Shown piece after piece: positions 1-12,380 of a stretch of 48,764 bases of DNA. The DNA is from Azolla pinnata (lineage: Eukaryota > Streptophyta > Polypodiopsida > Salviniales > Salviniaceae): assembly GCA_037176905.1 (NCBI GenBank), contig JBBBWG010029132.1, positions 1 to 48,764 on the forward strand. The letters are read 5' to 3'. The notes beneath the pieces are model-generated. The model saw only the letters and a program-made list of their open reading frames with translations. It ran no database searches and was not told the DNA's origin. Position 1 is the first letter of the stretch. Each line of letters opens with the position of its first letter. The position numbers were made by a program, and so were the translations under genes.

Positions 1-1070
1 AGCAAATCCAGCCGATTTTACACAGTGCCGAAAAATATCGGCCTGGGCTTGAAGCACTCTTGAATTGTAAAATCCACAATGGCGTTGCTACTCGATCGAT
101 TTGGGCTTGACGCTCTCTCGAATCATAAAATCCAACATAACTGGACAAAAATCCAATGACGTTTCTCTCCGAATCACGCTCAGTTTTGGAGGAGCTGCAT
201 CTGTCTTTCAAAGGCTAGAATCGTCAACACCGCAACTCAACTCCGTCTTACCCAAAACCACACCAGATTCGCCATCGATCCGATGACTTGAAAATTTGAG
301 TCGCGTTCGCAACAAGCTTTTCACATCAAAGTCTAATTTGCGCCTAGGCCACTACCAGCTTCAAACAACATCAAGCCTTCCGGATTCATTAACACGATCA
401 TTCCACTTACGCCAAATCAAGCGTATGCCTCGTCTGCATCAAAATCAAACCCATATTTGCCCAGCCACACTTCTAGACAGTACAAGGAAACACATTGGAA
501 TCAACACAATAAACGGCGAAACAAGTTGTTAGGATCAATGATTTATTACTGCTTCCCAAATTCATCCACCTTCCCAACATAAATCTAAAGACCCATCAAC
601 CTCGGCGATTAACACTAACAAAAGAAAGTGTGGGGGATAAAAAGAAGAAAATAACCTCGGTTAATCAGGAACATAAGAAAGAAACCACTCAGACTGCAAT
701 CCATAACTAACCATAGCTGCACCTCTGATAATTAAGCCAGAACTGCTGAAGCACATCACGGTTGGAAAATATAACTACTATTAAGCTAATAATATTATGA
801 ACAGATTATCATGACAAAGGCCATCTTCGCATACGAAAGTTACGAGCCATCAAATCTCAATCTCCAACACATTGCTACCCACGACTGGACCTGCACCCCA
901 TTATCTTCGACAAAAAACACAAGAGGCATTGTGATGATGGTATATAACCCGCAATTCGATTCATGACAACTCAAAATAGCAAGTCGATAAAAACTGAGCG
1001 GAGACCAAAAAGGGAGATTCTTTTGTACTCTGGACAAGGAACTAAATGGATGGGCTCAACACTGATTATC
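1..1070. other. Intergenic region, no gene recognised
   Basis: No open frame here resembles a known protein; the longest are under 80 codons. The first 180 bases hold two to three diverged copies of a short motif (GGGCTTGA...CTCT.GAAT..TAAAATCCA) starting near 46 and 103, a weak imperfect tandem repeat of about 57 bp. The right end must contain the 3' untranslated region of the minus-strand eL31 gene that stops at 1071. Confidence 0.5.
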
Positions 1071-2098
1071 CTAATCCTCTTCGACAACCTTAGTACCAAG
1101 GTTTCTTAATCCTGTGGAAGGGACATCAGCAATGGTCACATAAGAGTATAGATCTTCTTTCGCATCTTCTTCGACATTGCGCTTACGAGCGATCCGAACC
1201 CTAACACGCCTCGGAACATTCCGGACGCCCCGGCTCCACAAATGCTTATTTAGCTTCACATCCACTCGTACATCAGTTGTACCCATAGCTTTCTGTGCAA
1301 ACCGCTTGATCTCCTTCACAGCTTTCGGGGCCTTTTTCTTGAAAGTGCTGTGAAGCGGAAACCAACGCCAGCACAAGTTCAGTATGTTTAAAATTTAACC
1401 ACAACAAAAGGTCGATAGCATGAGATACAATTTGTGTGTCTACATATACCTTTCGGTGTATAACTCCGGCTGTGTATGCACATGTCAATATAATCAAACC
1501 ACATAGATAGCAAATGTATGATTATTAGGTTTGTTTACACTCAAACACTGATCTTGACATGGCATATATGTCTATATGTCTCTGGAGGTAGTGTAAATGG
1601 TGTGCATCTACATATCCATATAATCCACCACAGGCTTCTTCCATGGTAACGTACTCTGAAACACCGAGGAGATTCAAGACCGAGGAGACTCTAACTCGTG
1701 TAAAAATCTTCTTTTTATGAAGTGCAAGAAGCCCTTATCAGTCACTAATCAGAGAGCTTCTTAGCCTGACACGAAGGGAATCAATCACAAGCATTATCCG
1801 CTTGATAACTGCACCTGCTCATACTTGTGTTAGAGGCCAAAGGCATGTCGGCTGGAAGGGAAGCAGCTTACTACGTACAAAAAACAGCATTGATTTCTAG
1901 TATGAAGCAACCCCATCCCAGAAATCGTGTGCGATTCCTGAGATATGTAGACAGAATCTCTCCATGGATTAAAAGAGAAAGAAAGTCTGAATATGCAATT
2001 CTCCGTGGGTCTCACCAGCCATGGAGCCGCTTGTGAAGGTTGATGGTGTACTCTCGCGTCACGATTTCGTCTTTCCGGCTCTTACCCTTCTCCACCAT
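1071..2098 (-). CDS. RPL31: 60S ribosomal protein eL31
   Basis: Component of the large cytosolic ribosomal subunit, near the peptide exit tunnel. I read two coding exons, complement of 2016-2098 and 1071-1347, joined by a 667-base GT-AG intron. Exon 1 begins at an ATG and gives [20 protein letters not shown] then a basic LHKRLHG segment; the split Cys codon (TG|C) leads into [20 protein letters not shown], with [20 protein letters not shown] following. This is the eL31 family almost residue for residue. The product is 119 aa, the normal size, ending in the acidic tail typical of the family. Exon 1 is too short to stand out as an open frame, so an annotation from the long frame alone would give a wrong N-terminus. 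A telo-box lies about 105 bp upstream, as in many plant ribosomal-protein promoters. Confidence 0.96.
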
Positions 2099-2202
2099 AG
2101 CTGGACGAGAGAGAGGCCTTCACAGAGACGGTGCCGGCGGGGAGGATGACGATGATGATGATGATCAGAAAGAGCAGAAATTCCGAGCAAGATCAGAAGC
2201 TC

Positions 2203-2213
2203 CGAAACCCTAA
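2203..2213. promoter_or_regulatory. Telo-box upstream of eL31
   Basis: GAAACCCTAAA lies about 105 bp upstream of the eL31 start codon. The AAACCCTA telo-box is known from plant promoters of ribosomal and other translation genes; function here is inferred from sequence and position only. Confidence 0.5.
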
Positions 2214-3065
2214 AATTCCTCTTCTCTGTCGTCTGGTTTCACATCGTTCGTGGGCGCCCACGACTGATTCTCACCTTCTCTTCTTCTCTTCCAATCTCTC
2301 CGTGGCATGGGTCACAAAGACACTTGATTCAAAGGCCCAAATCCGGCACAAATGGAGAGAATATGATCACACAAATTATGCCGGAAGAACGCAAAGCTTG
2401 TGTATTCAAGAAGCCCGAAGGATTGTCACCAACTTTGGGTTTTTTTAGGTTGGGCTTTCGTCGAGCTTTTGGTAGCCGGAGTCGCTACATGTCGATCGAT
2501 CGATCACTAGATATGGTGAAGTTTAAGCTACTCAGGACACCTTTTAAACTCGACCTTGGGCTAGATTTCTTAGGGTTCGATCCGAAACGAGGGTGCTTGG
2601 CATATGAGCTCGATCGAATCAATTCTCAAAACACAAACATTGGATTTCACAGCGTCGATCTGCCGATTGCCCAGCTCCACAAATTCTTCGTGCATGAATC
2701 GATGAACCAACAGACCCACATCATCCTTCCAAATTCCAACCATCGTTCCCTCTTCGGTCAAGATGCCCATATAAGCTTTTCCCCTTTGGGCAATGGTTTC
2801 AGCACTGCCTTTAATGGTTTCCTCTTTAGGCAATATAGATTCATAGCTCTGTTTCTCGGACCGCCTTCCTGTTTCAGGTGAGTCACCCAGAGCTTCAACA
2901 GCTCAGAGATACACCAGCTTCTGCAACCCAGATCTGATCTAATGGTAACGGATCAGGCAGCAAGCTCCATGGTAGCTGCCAAAAGCTGAAGTAAATATGT
3001 GCTCTTCCCCAACAAACTGGACTTGCTAGAAGACTGGCAACAAGGTTTTGACGCTGTCACTGGTG
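2214..3065. other. Shared upstream region of eL31 and the POZ-LRR gene
   Basis: The eL31 gene (minus) and the POZ-LRR gene (plus) start about 970 bp apart and face away from each other, so this stretch should hold both promoters and the 5' leader of the right-hand gene. A frame of 172 codons from an ATG at 2363 to 2881 is open on the plus strand, but its translation resembles no family I know and it overlaps an 87-codon open frame on the other strand. I do not call either. Confidence 0.4.
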
Positions 3066-6000
3066 ATGGGCAGGGGAGACACACAAGCTTCCAGGGGTAA
3101 ACCATGGAAACAAAAGAGAAGGTCTACAAACGAGAAAAAGGAGGAGTTCAAAGATGTTCAGATTTTTGAAGGAAAGCCTGTCACTCCTGCCCCGAGCTTA
3201 CTAGAGCCAACATCAGTAGAGAACGGTTATATAAGGATTGTATGCATGAATGCCTACGATTTCTTGGTGCCGGTTAAAGTGGTGGATTCCTTCAAGTGCG
3301 TCGATGTCATTCTTAACAGTGAAGGTTTGTGAATGTTTTGTATCGACAATTTCTGTGCGTACATCAAGATTTGTCCAATACATTGTGTTTTCTTTGCATG
3401 TGCATTGATGTTCTCGCCAATTGCTTTTCCATTAGCTGCAAAAGATTGAATTTGTTTTTCCACATTTTCTTATCCAGTGTCATTTAAGGAGAGGTTGGAA
3501 AATGTGATCCGATTTCCGGACATGAATCCAGAGGTATCCGCTGTAAATTGAGATGGTTTTGTCAAACTGTATTTCATGTATATTCGATCTAACATGAAAT
3601 CTCAATCGTAACGCATCAAATGTTGTTGTAGGTCATGGAAACTGTTCTACGGTTTGTCTTCATAGATCACTTGAACAAACTGAAAGCCGATAGATATTGG
3701 GGTTCACAAAAACCACGGCTTGTTTTCCAGTTTGAGGTGAAAAACTCCTAAACCTCACTCAAATTAATTCACAAAATGCGATTGATCTTGAGGTGAAGCT
3801 TTCAGCATTTTATAGTGTTCTTGTTCTACCATAATTAATGGTATTGAGCTTATTGCTTTACTTTTCTCATTCATAGTTGTATGTTGTAACCACAAGGTAG
3901 CACCAAGACAAGCCATGGACTTAATACATGCGGCTCATTTCCTTGGAGTAAAAGACCTTCTTAGTGTCGCCGCAACTATGGTGGCACATAACCTCGAAGG
4001 TAGTTTGCTTTGCAGATTTCTGACTACAGGCTTGAAGCAGATTTACAGGACAATGTATTCCGTTTAGAGTTTTTTTGTTTATCTGCTTTTATTACATTGA
4101 CATGGAAATTCTTCATATATTATAGATGTTCTTGATGTATCTTCTTTGCCATCTGATTTGGCTTGGTGCATTGCCGAACAGCTCTCTGCACATGCATTAT
4201 TTCTTGCAGAAGAACGCCCAGATTTTCAATCGTTGAACCTTGGTAAGCTATTATGTTTGTAACTCCATGTACGTTGCTTGTAAATCATGACCAGAAATAT
4301 GGGCTGATTTAGTCATGTGCAATCCCTTTTAGTCAATGGGACTCACTAAATATCTGATGCAAAAGGTGATTATTGCAACTACCATTAATTAAATCATTGC
4401 TGTGAAACGGTCTAAACAAAAGTGGCGCAGTAGCTAAAAAATCCAGCATACGTAGACAGTAGAATATTGCAGTATTTAGCGACTCGTTTGCATCACATAT
4501 CAGTTATGTGAATGTAAAATCAATAAGGGTTTCAATCTTGGCTTTTCTCTTGTTTAATAAAAGTTTGAAGTTGAGCTGCATCCAATCAGTGACCTCAGTT
4601 TTCTTTTCTGCCAGTTTTTACAGCCTTATGTTTAAACATATGAACGTTCAGATACGTTCAATTCAGCTAGCTTTCATTAAAAAGATGAGATCCGCTTTCT
4701 ATGTTGTGAAGGAGATGTTTTTCCCATGAACAGACACAGAATCCCTTTGGAAAGTTCACTCTGAATATTTTCTTCAAGGTGACGCTGTGCAGTTGAGCTC
4801 TGCATCAGCATATCCACCTTATAATGAGTGGGATGTTCACCAGGGACCTCCTCCGACATCATGGAAATCATTGTATGCAGCACATTACTTGCAACAACTT
4901 GCTGATCGCCAGAATGGAGGTTATTCTGCATTCAGCTTGTCTCATAATTTATATCAAGTCCGAGATCTCATTGTTTGGACAATATTTTTATGTACCTTCG
5001 TATGAAACAAGGTGGCATTGATGCATTCATGGCTGAAGTTAAGTGGAAAGGTCTTCATGCTTATTGCCATTCGGTATGCATCCCTACTTCATTTTATTTT
5101 AATCCAATAAACCATTATTTGTAGATGGAAAACAAAATGCAACTATATATTAGTTTTTCATGTATGTGTTTTTTGTGACCCCGAACAGTGCCGCTGCAAA
5201 GTAACTTCAAGCAGAACATGTTTAAATTAAACAATCATGGATATACTCATTATGAGCGTGCTTGTAGGCTCAATATATATGAATACTGTTATGTTTAAAA
5301 CATTCTTACCAGCACCATAGAAGCAAGCATCGAGATTGTTGGCACTAACAATTCCACTTTCTCATTACCGGTTTATGATGACATTTAAACCAGGTACGTC
5401 CAGCTTTTTGGGATTGGGTTGTCGATAGTGACATGAAATTTTTTGTTTCATACATATCATGTTTCAGGAATATCTTCAAGCTAAGTATGTTTACAACTTG
5501 TTATCTATTTTTTTCCCAATCAGTGAGGTGGATAAAAGTGAATTGCCGCTTAAATTATGCAATGCTGAATTCAGGTTTGTCAGGCCTGCCGTTAGGGAAG
5601 ATCGCCAGTAATGCTGCTCTATCTGGTTTGAAGATTGGAGATTTGCTTGACTTGCTTCCTGTTTTACAACTTCTAGACCTCAGGTGCTTCTAACAGAGTG
5701 TCATCCTATTTATATGCTACAGGCTGATATTTCCTGAAGAGAGAGAAGAAATAAAAAAGCAAGAGATATTAATGATTACTAAAAAGCCAAATTTGATGAA
5801 TGAAATACTGATTGCAAATGTGAGTGTTTCTAGATGTTCTTATACAAAGCATAAAAGCGAAAGATTCATAATAATACCCTTTGTGATGGAATGAAATATG
5901 ACATGGTTTATATGCATGACCTTTGGAGTGGTGGTGAAGTCATATGGTATCTGAGGCTGATTGTTGCAGTGGAGCCAGGTTATGATCAATTTTACAAGTT

Positions 6001-9000
6001 GCACCTGGGTGCCCTTCCCTTGCGTAGAGCATATGTTACAAGAAATGATCTTCGTGATCTAGTACTGGTACGGCTCATGGGGCTCGTTCCAGAACTTCCT
6101 TATCAACATTGCTCTGTTCGCTCTTTGATGAGTCTTTACCATGTTGTCACTGGAGTGGGGGTCTATGGAAGACAATTTCCTAGCCTCTTGTGTAGTAATA
6201 TGAGTTTTGATGCTTTTGAAGCTCAATCAAGTTCTGGTTAAAGTGCCATGGGTCAGACTTCTCTCTCATCTGCTGAATGGAGGCAAATCCTTCTCGCAAA
6301 TGTGCTTATTTCCTTGGGCATCTGGACGCCAAGCGTTCTATGCTGAAGGGCCAGATGGTATTTCCTTGTAATGGTGAAGGTTGTGAGGTGCCATTATCAA
6401 ACTTCATGGTCACTCCTTCAGTGCATGAGGGTTGTTATTGGATGGAACCTCTTGATAGGAGGGACGAGGCCTTTATGGTTTGGGTGGCTTCCCTCATTCT
6501 CAGGATCTGATCAACTTTGCTACTCTAATATAGTAAGAAACATGCTAAAGCATGTGACACCATTAGAGTCTGCTGTTAGTTCTGATGTATCTGGTTCTTT
6601 CCTTCCCCAACATGGTAAGAAACATTTAGAAAACCATTAGAATCTGCAATTAGTTAGGGTGTTTATGATTCTTCTGCAAATGTAATCTATTTTGCTCGTC
6701 CAACCTAGTAAGAAATATGTGAAAAAAATTAGACTCTTATTAGTCTCGGTGTATACGATTGTTTTCTGTGGACAGTATTGTATGCATGAATTGTACTATT
6801 CAACTGTCATTCAAGCATGGTCTGAAATTCAACGTTTGCTATAAGCTAGTAGATACTTTGGAAATGATGGAAGTCATGCTAGAGACTTCCAATCGGCAAA
6901 ATCCTAAAGCAAGAGTGATGGACTCTGAACGATTCCAGATCAAAAGAGGTTTAATGCTAGTGTAAATCTGTTTTTGGGAGTAACAGAATATTCTTTTTTC
7001 TGGCTGCATGTAAATTAGGTTGAGAGTTAATCATGGCATGCATGTCTTTACAAATCATTTTTTCGCATTAAGTTCAGCGAGACAGGTATAGAAGTAGATG
7101 AAGCCCTCTCTCTAAGCGTCAGTCTTTCGCGACATAAAAGGTACACTGTTTACTACTGATGTTATGTTCACACGAAGAAAGATTATTGCGATTTTACACT
7201 TATTCATGATCCTATTTATAATATGAAGGATCCAGGTCCTTTATTTGGGGCATAATGATATAAGGACGGCAGGATTCTCCGCCATTTGCCTCTCACTTCG
7301 TTCTGTCAGGTTGTTAAAACTTTCTGGTGGGACTGTTTGTTCTCGAATGATCTCTCTAAAACTGATAACAATGTTCACTGCATGTCTAACAGGACTCTCA
7401 AGAGCCTTGATGTCTGTGAAAATAATATAGGAGCATGGGTGGATCTTGAGATTATAGAAGCTTTACAGGAAGCTTCATTAGAAGAGTTAGTGCTTGAAGG
7501 TACTGAATGTAGCTTCAATGTATGCCCTGATGTTTATTAGGATGTTGAGAAATGAAGTCGATAGTTCAGCATTTCATCAATAAGGAAATGTTCTGATGTT
7601 GGGGGTAGTATGATAAATTTTGTGTTGGTATGAGTATCCAGATCTGGACGTATACATGCTAGCTTCTAAAGCGCTGTACCTTAGTAAACCATTCTCTTGT
7701 TATTGATAATTTTGTGTTCTCAGAAGATCATTTTGAAATATATGCTGAAAAGCTTTCACCCTTTTGCTTCGGGTGTTTGATTATTTATGGGGTTTGGAAT
7801 GTGTAAAGAATCCAAGTTTTTGTTAATTGTGCCCAAGTAAAAATCTGAAGCAGGGCTTACTGTAACGAGAATGTCTTTTCAGGTAACTTCAGATTTAACA
7901 GTGCTTCACAGCCTTCAAAACATCCACTATCACCATTTACAATCACCGAAGATCTGTATAGCTTAGCAGAAGATAAGTTCTATCAACCTATTAGAGATCT
8001 CGTTATGAAGGGATTACCAATCGGTTTGAAGCATCTGCGAATTTCTGAGTGTCAGCTCGATGATGTTCGAACAAAAGTTTTAGTGGAGAGATTGAAATGT
8101 TTGTCGCGAATCCAGGTCGAAGTTGATTTATTAAGCATTGTTTCTTTTTTTTATGTTTGTAATACAAATATCTAATCAGTGCAATTTCGACATCCAGAAG
8201 CTGGATTTGAGTGGTAATAAAATAACTTCAGAAGGAACTGCCGCCATTTTGTCATGGTTACAGGTTTGAGTTTTTATTCCTGTGAGAAATAAATTCACCT
8301 ACTTCATTGAGGGTGGCAATGTGGTTCAGGCTACAACCTTCCATCTATTATGTACTTGATAGTTTTGCTATTGGTTGATAAAATGCCTGTATCCATCCCC
8401 AAAACAATGTTTACCTTTACCTTGCATGAAATTTTTCAACAGTGATCTACTTTTAAGTTGTTCCTATTTGCTCAGGAAAATACAACTCTGCTGGAGCTTA
8501 ATCTTTCAAATAACAATATCACGGATTCTTGCTCAGACATGCTGAGCAAGGTCATAAAAGACCACGAGAGCCTGGAGAAGGTTTGGGAGTTTCACCTCTT
8601 TATATTCTACTGGCGTGAAAGTTTTTCTGCCCAGGCATTGTATGTACGTTTCTCTTCCTTTCTTTTTGCAGGTCTCTCTTATGGAAAATTATTCATTTAG
8701 TGAGCTAAACTTACATGAGGTACTTCACTTCCTTCACTGTTTATCTTATTACTATAGCTTTTCCAATCAAATATTGTTGGATGGAGGAACATAAAAGCAC
8801 ATCACCTAACAGAAGGCGGTATGCTTTTAATGGTTCCTTTTTTTTCAACTTTTGAACCCTGAAAGCAGAAAGATTTGGATTGATCAACTGTATAGATTTG
8901 TTCGTGTAGCATGTTATATTTAGAAAACACGGACAAGTTGATTATAGGATCACTTTGATAACACATTATAAACTCCAAGCAGGAACAAGGAAGGGCATGC

Positions 9001-9275
9001 AAACTCTGTGATATTCAAGGAATTTCCTATCAGACATTTATGTAAAATGCTGTGAAACGATCAAACCACCTAACCAGCCGGATGTTAGTAAGCCTCGTGA
9101 TTTGTTGAATTTTTCACAGGTGTTGAGTGCGGCGGTTGAGAGAGGAATGAAGCTGAATCTAGTGAGAGGCATCGATTTCACTTTGGACTTGAGGTTAACG
9201 GACATATCATATTTGAGCCAAGCAAGAATTCAACGGCAACGAGATCAGTATCCTTGTGTAAATCTGTTGATATAG
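3066..9275 (+). CDS. SKP1/POZ-like, F-box-like and LRR protein (17 exons)
   Basis: Exons read by hand: 3066-3324, 3478-3533, 3632-3736, 3897-3999, 4126-4242, 4734-4919, 5012-5073, 5394-5484, 5575-5683, 7078-7140, 7229-7309, 7393-7499, 7883-8115, 8198-8263, 8476-8580, 8672-8719, 9120-9275. All joins keep frame and give about 648 aa. Residues 1-54 are basic and polar. Residues 55-175 look like a SKP1/elongin-C POZ fold, with DLIHAAHFLGVKDLLSVAAT matching the conserved C-terminal helices. A segment with LPSDLAWCIAEQLSAH and, after a splice, TESLWKVHSEYF resembles an F-box or elongin-A box. The rest carries RNase-inhibitor-type leucine-rich repeats, for example VLQLLDLSETGIEVDEAL, IQVLYLGHNDIRTAGF, LKSLDVCENNIGAW and LLELNLSNNNITDSC. 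The likely role is a ubiquitin-ligase substrate receptor or adaptor; that is inference. The acceptor choices at 3897 and 7229 were made on frame. The intron 5684-7077 is unusually long. I do not recognise a named orthologue. Confidence 0.72.
5684..7077 (+). other. 1.4-kb intron with protein-like debris and tandem repeats
   Basis: This is the longest intron of the POZ-LRR gene; most of the others are below 500 bp. It contains an open stretch at 5891-6240 whose translation looks protein-like, followed by further frames with stops and frame changes up to about 6640, and then an imperfect tandem repeat. This looks like an old insertion or a decayed coding fragment, but I recognise no transposase or reverse transcriptase motif. 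Splicing 5683 directly to 7078 restores a perfect LRR, so the stretch is very likely intronic. Confidence 0.5.
6531..6765 (+). repeat. Imperfect tandem repeat, about 82-93 bp, three copies
   Basis: Copies begin near 6531, 6613 and 6706 with TAGTAAGAAACATG, TGGTAAGAAACATT and TAGTAAGAAATATG, each followed by an AAA..ATTAGA.TCT block and a TTAGT...GTGT.TA block. The copies are clearly diverged. The repeat sits inside the long intron. Confidence 0.55.
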
Positions 9276-10223
9276 TGACTCGATCAAGTTTTGATTACCA
9301 CATACTTGGAAAATATTCAGCTGGTTTTATAATTCGTTGCTGACCAGCATCTGGATATAAACCCCCCAAACGACATCTGGATATAAACCCCCCAAACGAA
9401 TGGATGTATACAACACCATACTAGACGTCGGTGTATGGCTTCCATATTCTAGCAGGAGTAGCTATATATTTTGGTCTCTCCAAGAACAGAGAAGAGCAGT
9501 CTTTGAGCAGCAGGGACGTTTGTTCTGTTATGTAAATGATAATACATTTTCTCCTCTTTGGACGATCTTCGTGTAATTCAGGGCTTGTTACATCAATGTT
9601 TGCCCTTAAAACCTAAATACATTATGATCGGAACATCAAGGTTTTCTACATATATATACATATTGTTTGTGCCCAAACTATTTCCATCTCTTTCCGGAAT
9701 CAGTGTACTCAATCATTTTGTGGAGCTTATTCGTTACAGTTGCTTACAATTCAATGATTTCAGCTTGGAAGATTTGCTGATAAAACTCGAAAGATCATTG
9801 CAATCATTCAAAACGTTATCTTGGGGACAGCATCAGATGGAAATAATAAGATTTCATATCCGTTCCATTCAAATGAATAATGTGTAGATAGCTCAAAGAG
9901 GGAAGAGAGCTTACTTTAAAAGAGCAACAAACACCTTGAAGATTTCCATCATAGATTAGCTTAGAATTCACCGTAGTTTGTGCTGGGATCGAAGTGGGCA
10001 TTGGATCGATCCGGATTGGGAGAGCTTTCGTTTTAGGGTTTTTTGTTTCGTGGGAAGCGGAGCTGCAGCTTGAAGGTTATGTGGCATAGGGAGAGAGATT
10101 AGGTTGCATATTTGATAGGGTTTGAAGGGGCATACACAGTTGAACGTCAGGGGGAATTCGTCCAAAGCGCGCGCGCGAAGGTGTTCATTTCATATCAGGG
10201 AGGGAAATCTCGTCAGGGAAAAG

Positions 10224-10235
10224 ATTTAGGGTTTT
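10224..10235. promoter_or_regulatory. Telo-box in the SmD2 5' region
   Basis: TTTAGGGTTTTC (AAACCCTAAA on the other strand) lies about 105 bp before the SmD2 start codon. A second copy, TTTTAGGGTTTTTTG, lies near 10031. Promoter use is inferred from the known association of telo-boxes with plant housekeeping genes. Confidence 0.45.
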
Positions 10236-10338
10236 CATCGCTGTGGCCGTTTTAGGTTTCCCCCCGTGTTTATATCAGCAGCAGAGTTCCATTCTTCCTG
10301 TTCGCATTTTTGGGTCCTCCTTCTCCGTCGTCATCAAC

Positions 10339-12380
10339 ATGAGGTTTGTGTGTTTCCCTCCCTTCTCCTCCTCCCCATCCCCCATGGATGATTCTATGCT
10401 TCCTTTCCTGTGTGCGATGCTAAACAATTTTTCTGTTGCTTTTTCCTTTCTTTTTCTTGCCTTGGCTTCTGCAGTGGAGCTAGACCTATGGATGAAGATC
10501 AGGTACTTCTTTTCCTTCTCGTCCTCTTTGTTCGTTGCGCTGTTTTGCATTCCTTTTGATCCCTCTTTCCGTTTCTGTATTGCCCACTAGCTTGTGCTGT
10601 ACTCGTTTTCCAATAAGATTCCCCATAGCCGCCCTTTCCTAGCCTCGAAATGTCCGAGCTTTTCCCTCTGATTCTGTTCGTGTTGTTTGTCCCTTCAGGT
10701 TTTTCTTCCCCTTCAATCTGCTTTTCCCCGGAATGTCTTCATTGTTCATCAGTGTCGTGCCTTGTCTCTATAGCCATAGCATCGATCTCTTTAGGTCCTG
10801 TTGCGCTTATTTCTGTGCTGTCCAGGAAGGTTTTCTTTGCTTATCAGAACCTCTTACATCGCTTCTGTTGTTCTCTTCGACTTTCTTTCGTTGTTTCTTA
10901 GAGTTGCTCACATTTCTTTCAGAAGTTATGTCTATGCGCACTTGGGATTGTTTCTGTAGCTACTAGGATTCATACCTGACTCTGCAAACTCGTGATTTAG
11001 TTTTATCGATTCATCTGGCTGCAGGAGAAGAAGGAGGATGAGTTCAGCACAGGGCCTCTTTCCGTGTTAACGATGAGTGTCAAAAACAATACACAGGTAA
11101 GAAATTTAGGTTCGATATATAAGTACTTAGATGGGCAATACGACGATCCACTTGACTGGAAAGTTTCCAGTTTTGTCTTGTAAATTTCATCACAAACATT
11201 GAGCGCTCGACTAAAGGTGTGTATGGTGCATACCATTACCAACTAACATAGACAAAGGATGCATAATGTAGAAAAGATACTGAGCAGATTTATCGATGTT
11301 TGTCTGCATAATCATGTCGCTTCAACTCCCACAGTATACTTCTTCAGGGAATTCTCCTATTATCCTCACCCAGTTCTCAAGCTGTTGTAACATTTTTTAT
11401 TCCGCAATTTAGAATTGCTCCGAGTTTTGGTGGCGGCTTTCCCTCTTAATTGGTGTAAGTGGGCTGACTTGGAGTTTTGATATCCGGCATTCTAGAGAGA
11501 AAAACATATGTGAAGGTAGACCTGTCTCTAGATCATCAGCTTAGTAGAATCAATGGTGTGTAAGACAGATCACCAGCTTTTATTATTGATCTCCACAGCT
11601 TCAGGCACATTCTTTTCAATATATTGTCATCAATATTGCCAAGTTTATTTGGATCTTTCAAAGCTTATTTCTATGCAAGCTCAAAGGATTTGTAGTTTGT
11701 CTGATGAGATCATTGGGTCTATAACTAAGTCCCATATCTGGTCATCTGTCACATCGTGCAAGCTATGGACTACCACATCTTGCTTCTTTTAAGGTATCAA
11801 GAAGCTTACATACCTAAAACGTCTACTATTACAGCTGGCATCTGTATGATCTTGCATTCCCTGCATCCAGTGTTGTTGCCAACTTGCATCTGCTTCATCT
11901 CCAGTTAATACCACTCTTGCCCAAGACTGATCTGTTCTGTTTTCATCTTTAGAGTCGGTCACTGTCATGGATATTATTAATTTCTTGTTATCTTTGTAAA
12001 AAGTAACAATGTTATTCTTTATGATGATGTAACAGAATTTTGACCTGGTTTGCTCTCAAAATACAGGTTCTAATCAATTGTAGGAATAACAAGAAACTTC
12101 TGGGGAGAGTGAAGGCCTTTGATAGGCATTGCAACATGGTGCTTGAGAATGTGCGGGAGATGTGGACCGAGGTGGATCTCTTAATTCTTTTGAATTCTAG
12201 TCATCTTTTTTTTGTGATGCTGTTTGTTAACAATGTTGAAATTCATTGCATTATTTTGAACAGTTGCCAAAGACAGGGAAAGGGAAGAAGAAATCAAAAC
12301 CAATAAACAAGGATAGGTTTATTAGCAAAATGTTTCTCAGAGGAGATTCTGTTATCATTGTGCTGAGAAATCCGAAGTAG
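10339..12380 (+). CDS. SMD2: Small nuclear ribonucleoprotein SmD2
   Basis: Core subunit of the seven-member Sm ring that binds U1, U2, U4 and U5 snRNAs in the nucleus. Five coding exons: 10339-10343, 10475-10502, 11025-11096, 12067-12171 and 12264-12380; all joins keep frame. The first coding exon is only five bases (ATGAG). The product is 108 aa and starts [11 protein letters not shown]. The family block [18 protein letters not shown] is followed by the Sm1 motif, [20 protein letters not shown] with [15 protein letters not shown], then a basic GKGKKKSKP loop and Sm2, [16 protein letters not shown]. Length and sequence match plant and animal SmD2 closely. The residue after MWTE is Leu rather than the usual Val. 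Confidence is very high; the tiny first exon rests on the strong donor and acceptor and on the plant SmD2 N-terminus. Confidence 0.96.

Noticed and set aside
2363..2881. 172-codon plus-strand frame with an 87-codon minus-strand frame inside
   Set aside because: Neither translation has a recognisable domain; it lies in the eL31/POZ-LRR spacer. Left as uncalled.
5723..5819. Candidate exon in the POZ-LRR gene with acceptor CTACAG and donor AAT|GTGAGT
   Set aside because: It would need a 39-base intron before it, and skipping it restores an exact LRR (LQLLDLSETGIEV).
5891..6240. 116-codon open frame
   Set aside because: It cannot be joined in frame to the neighbouring LRR exons and matches no known family; treated as intron debris.
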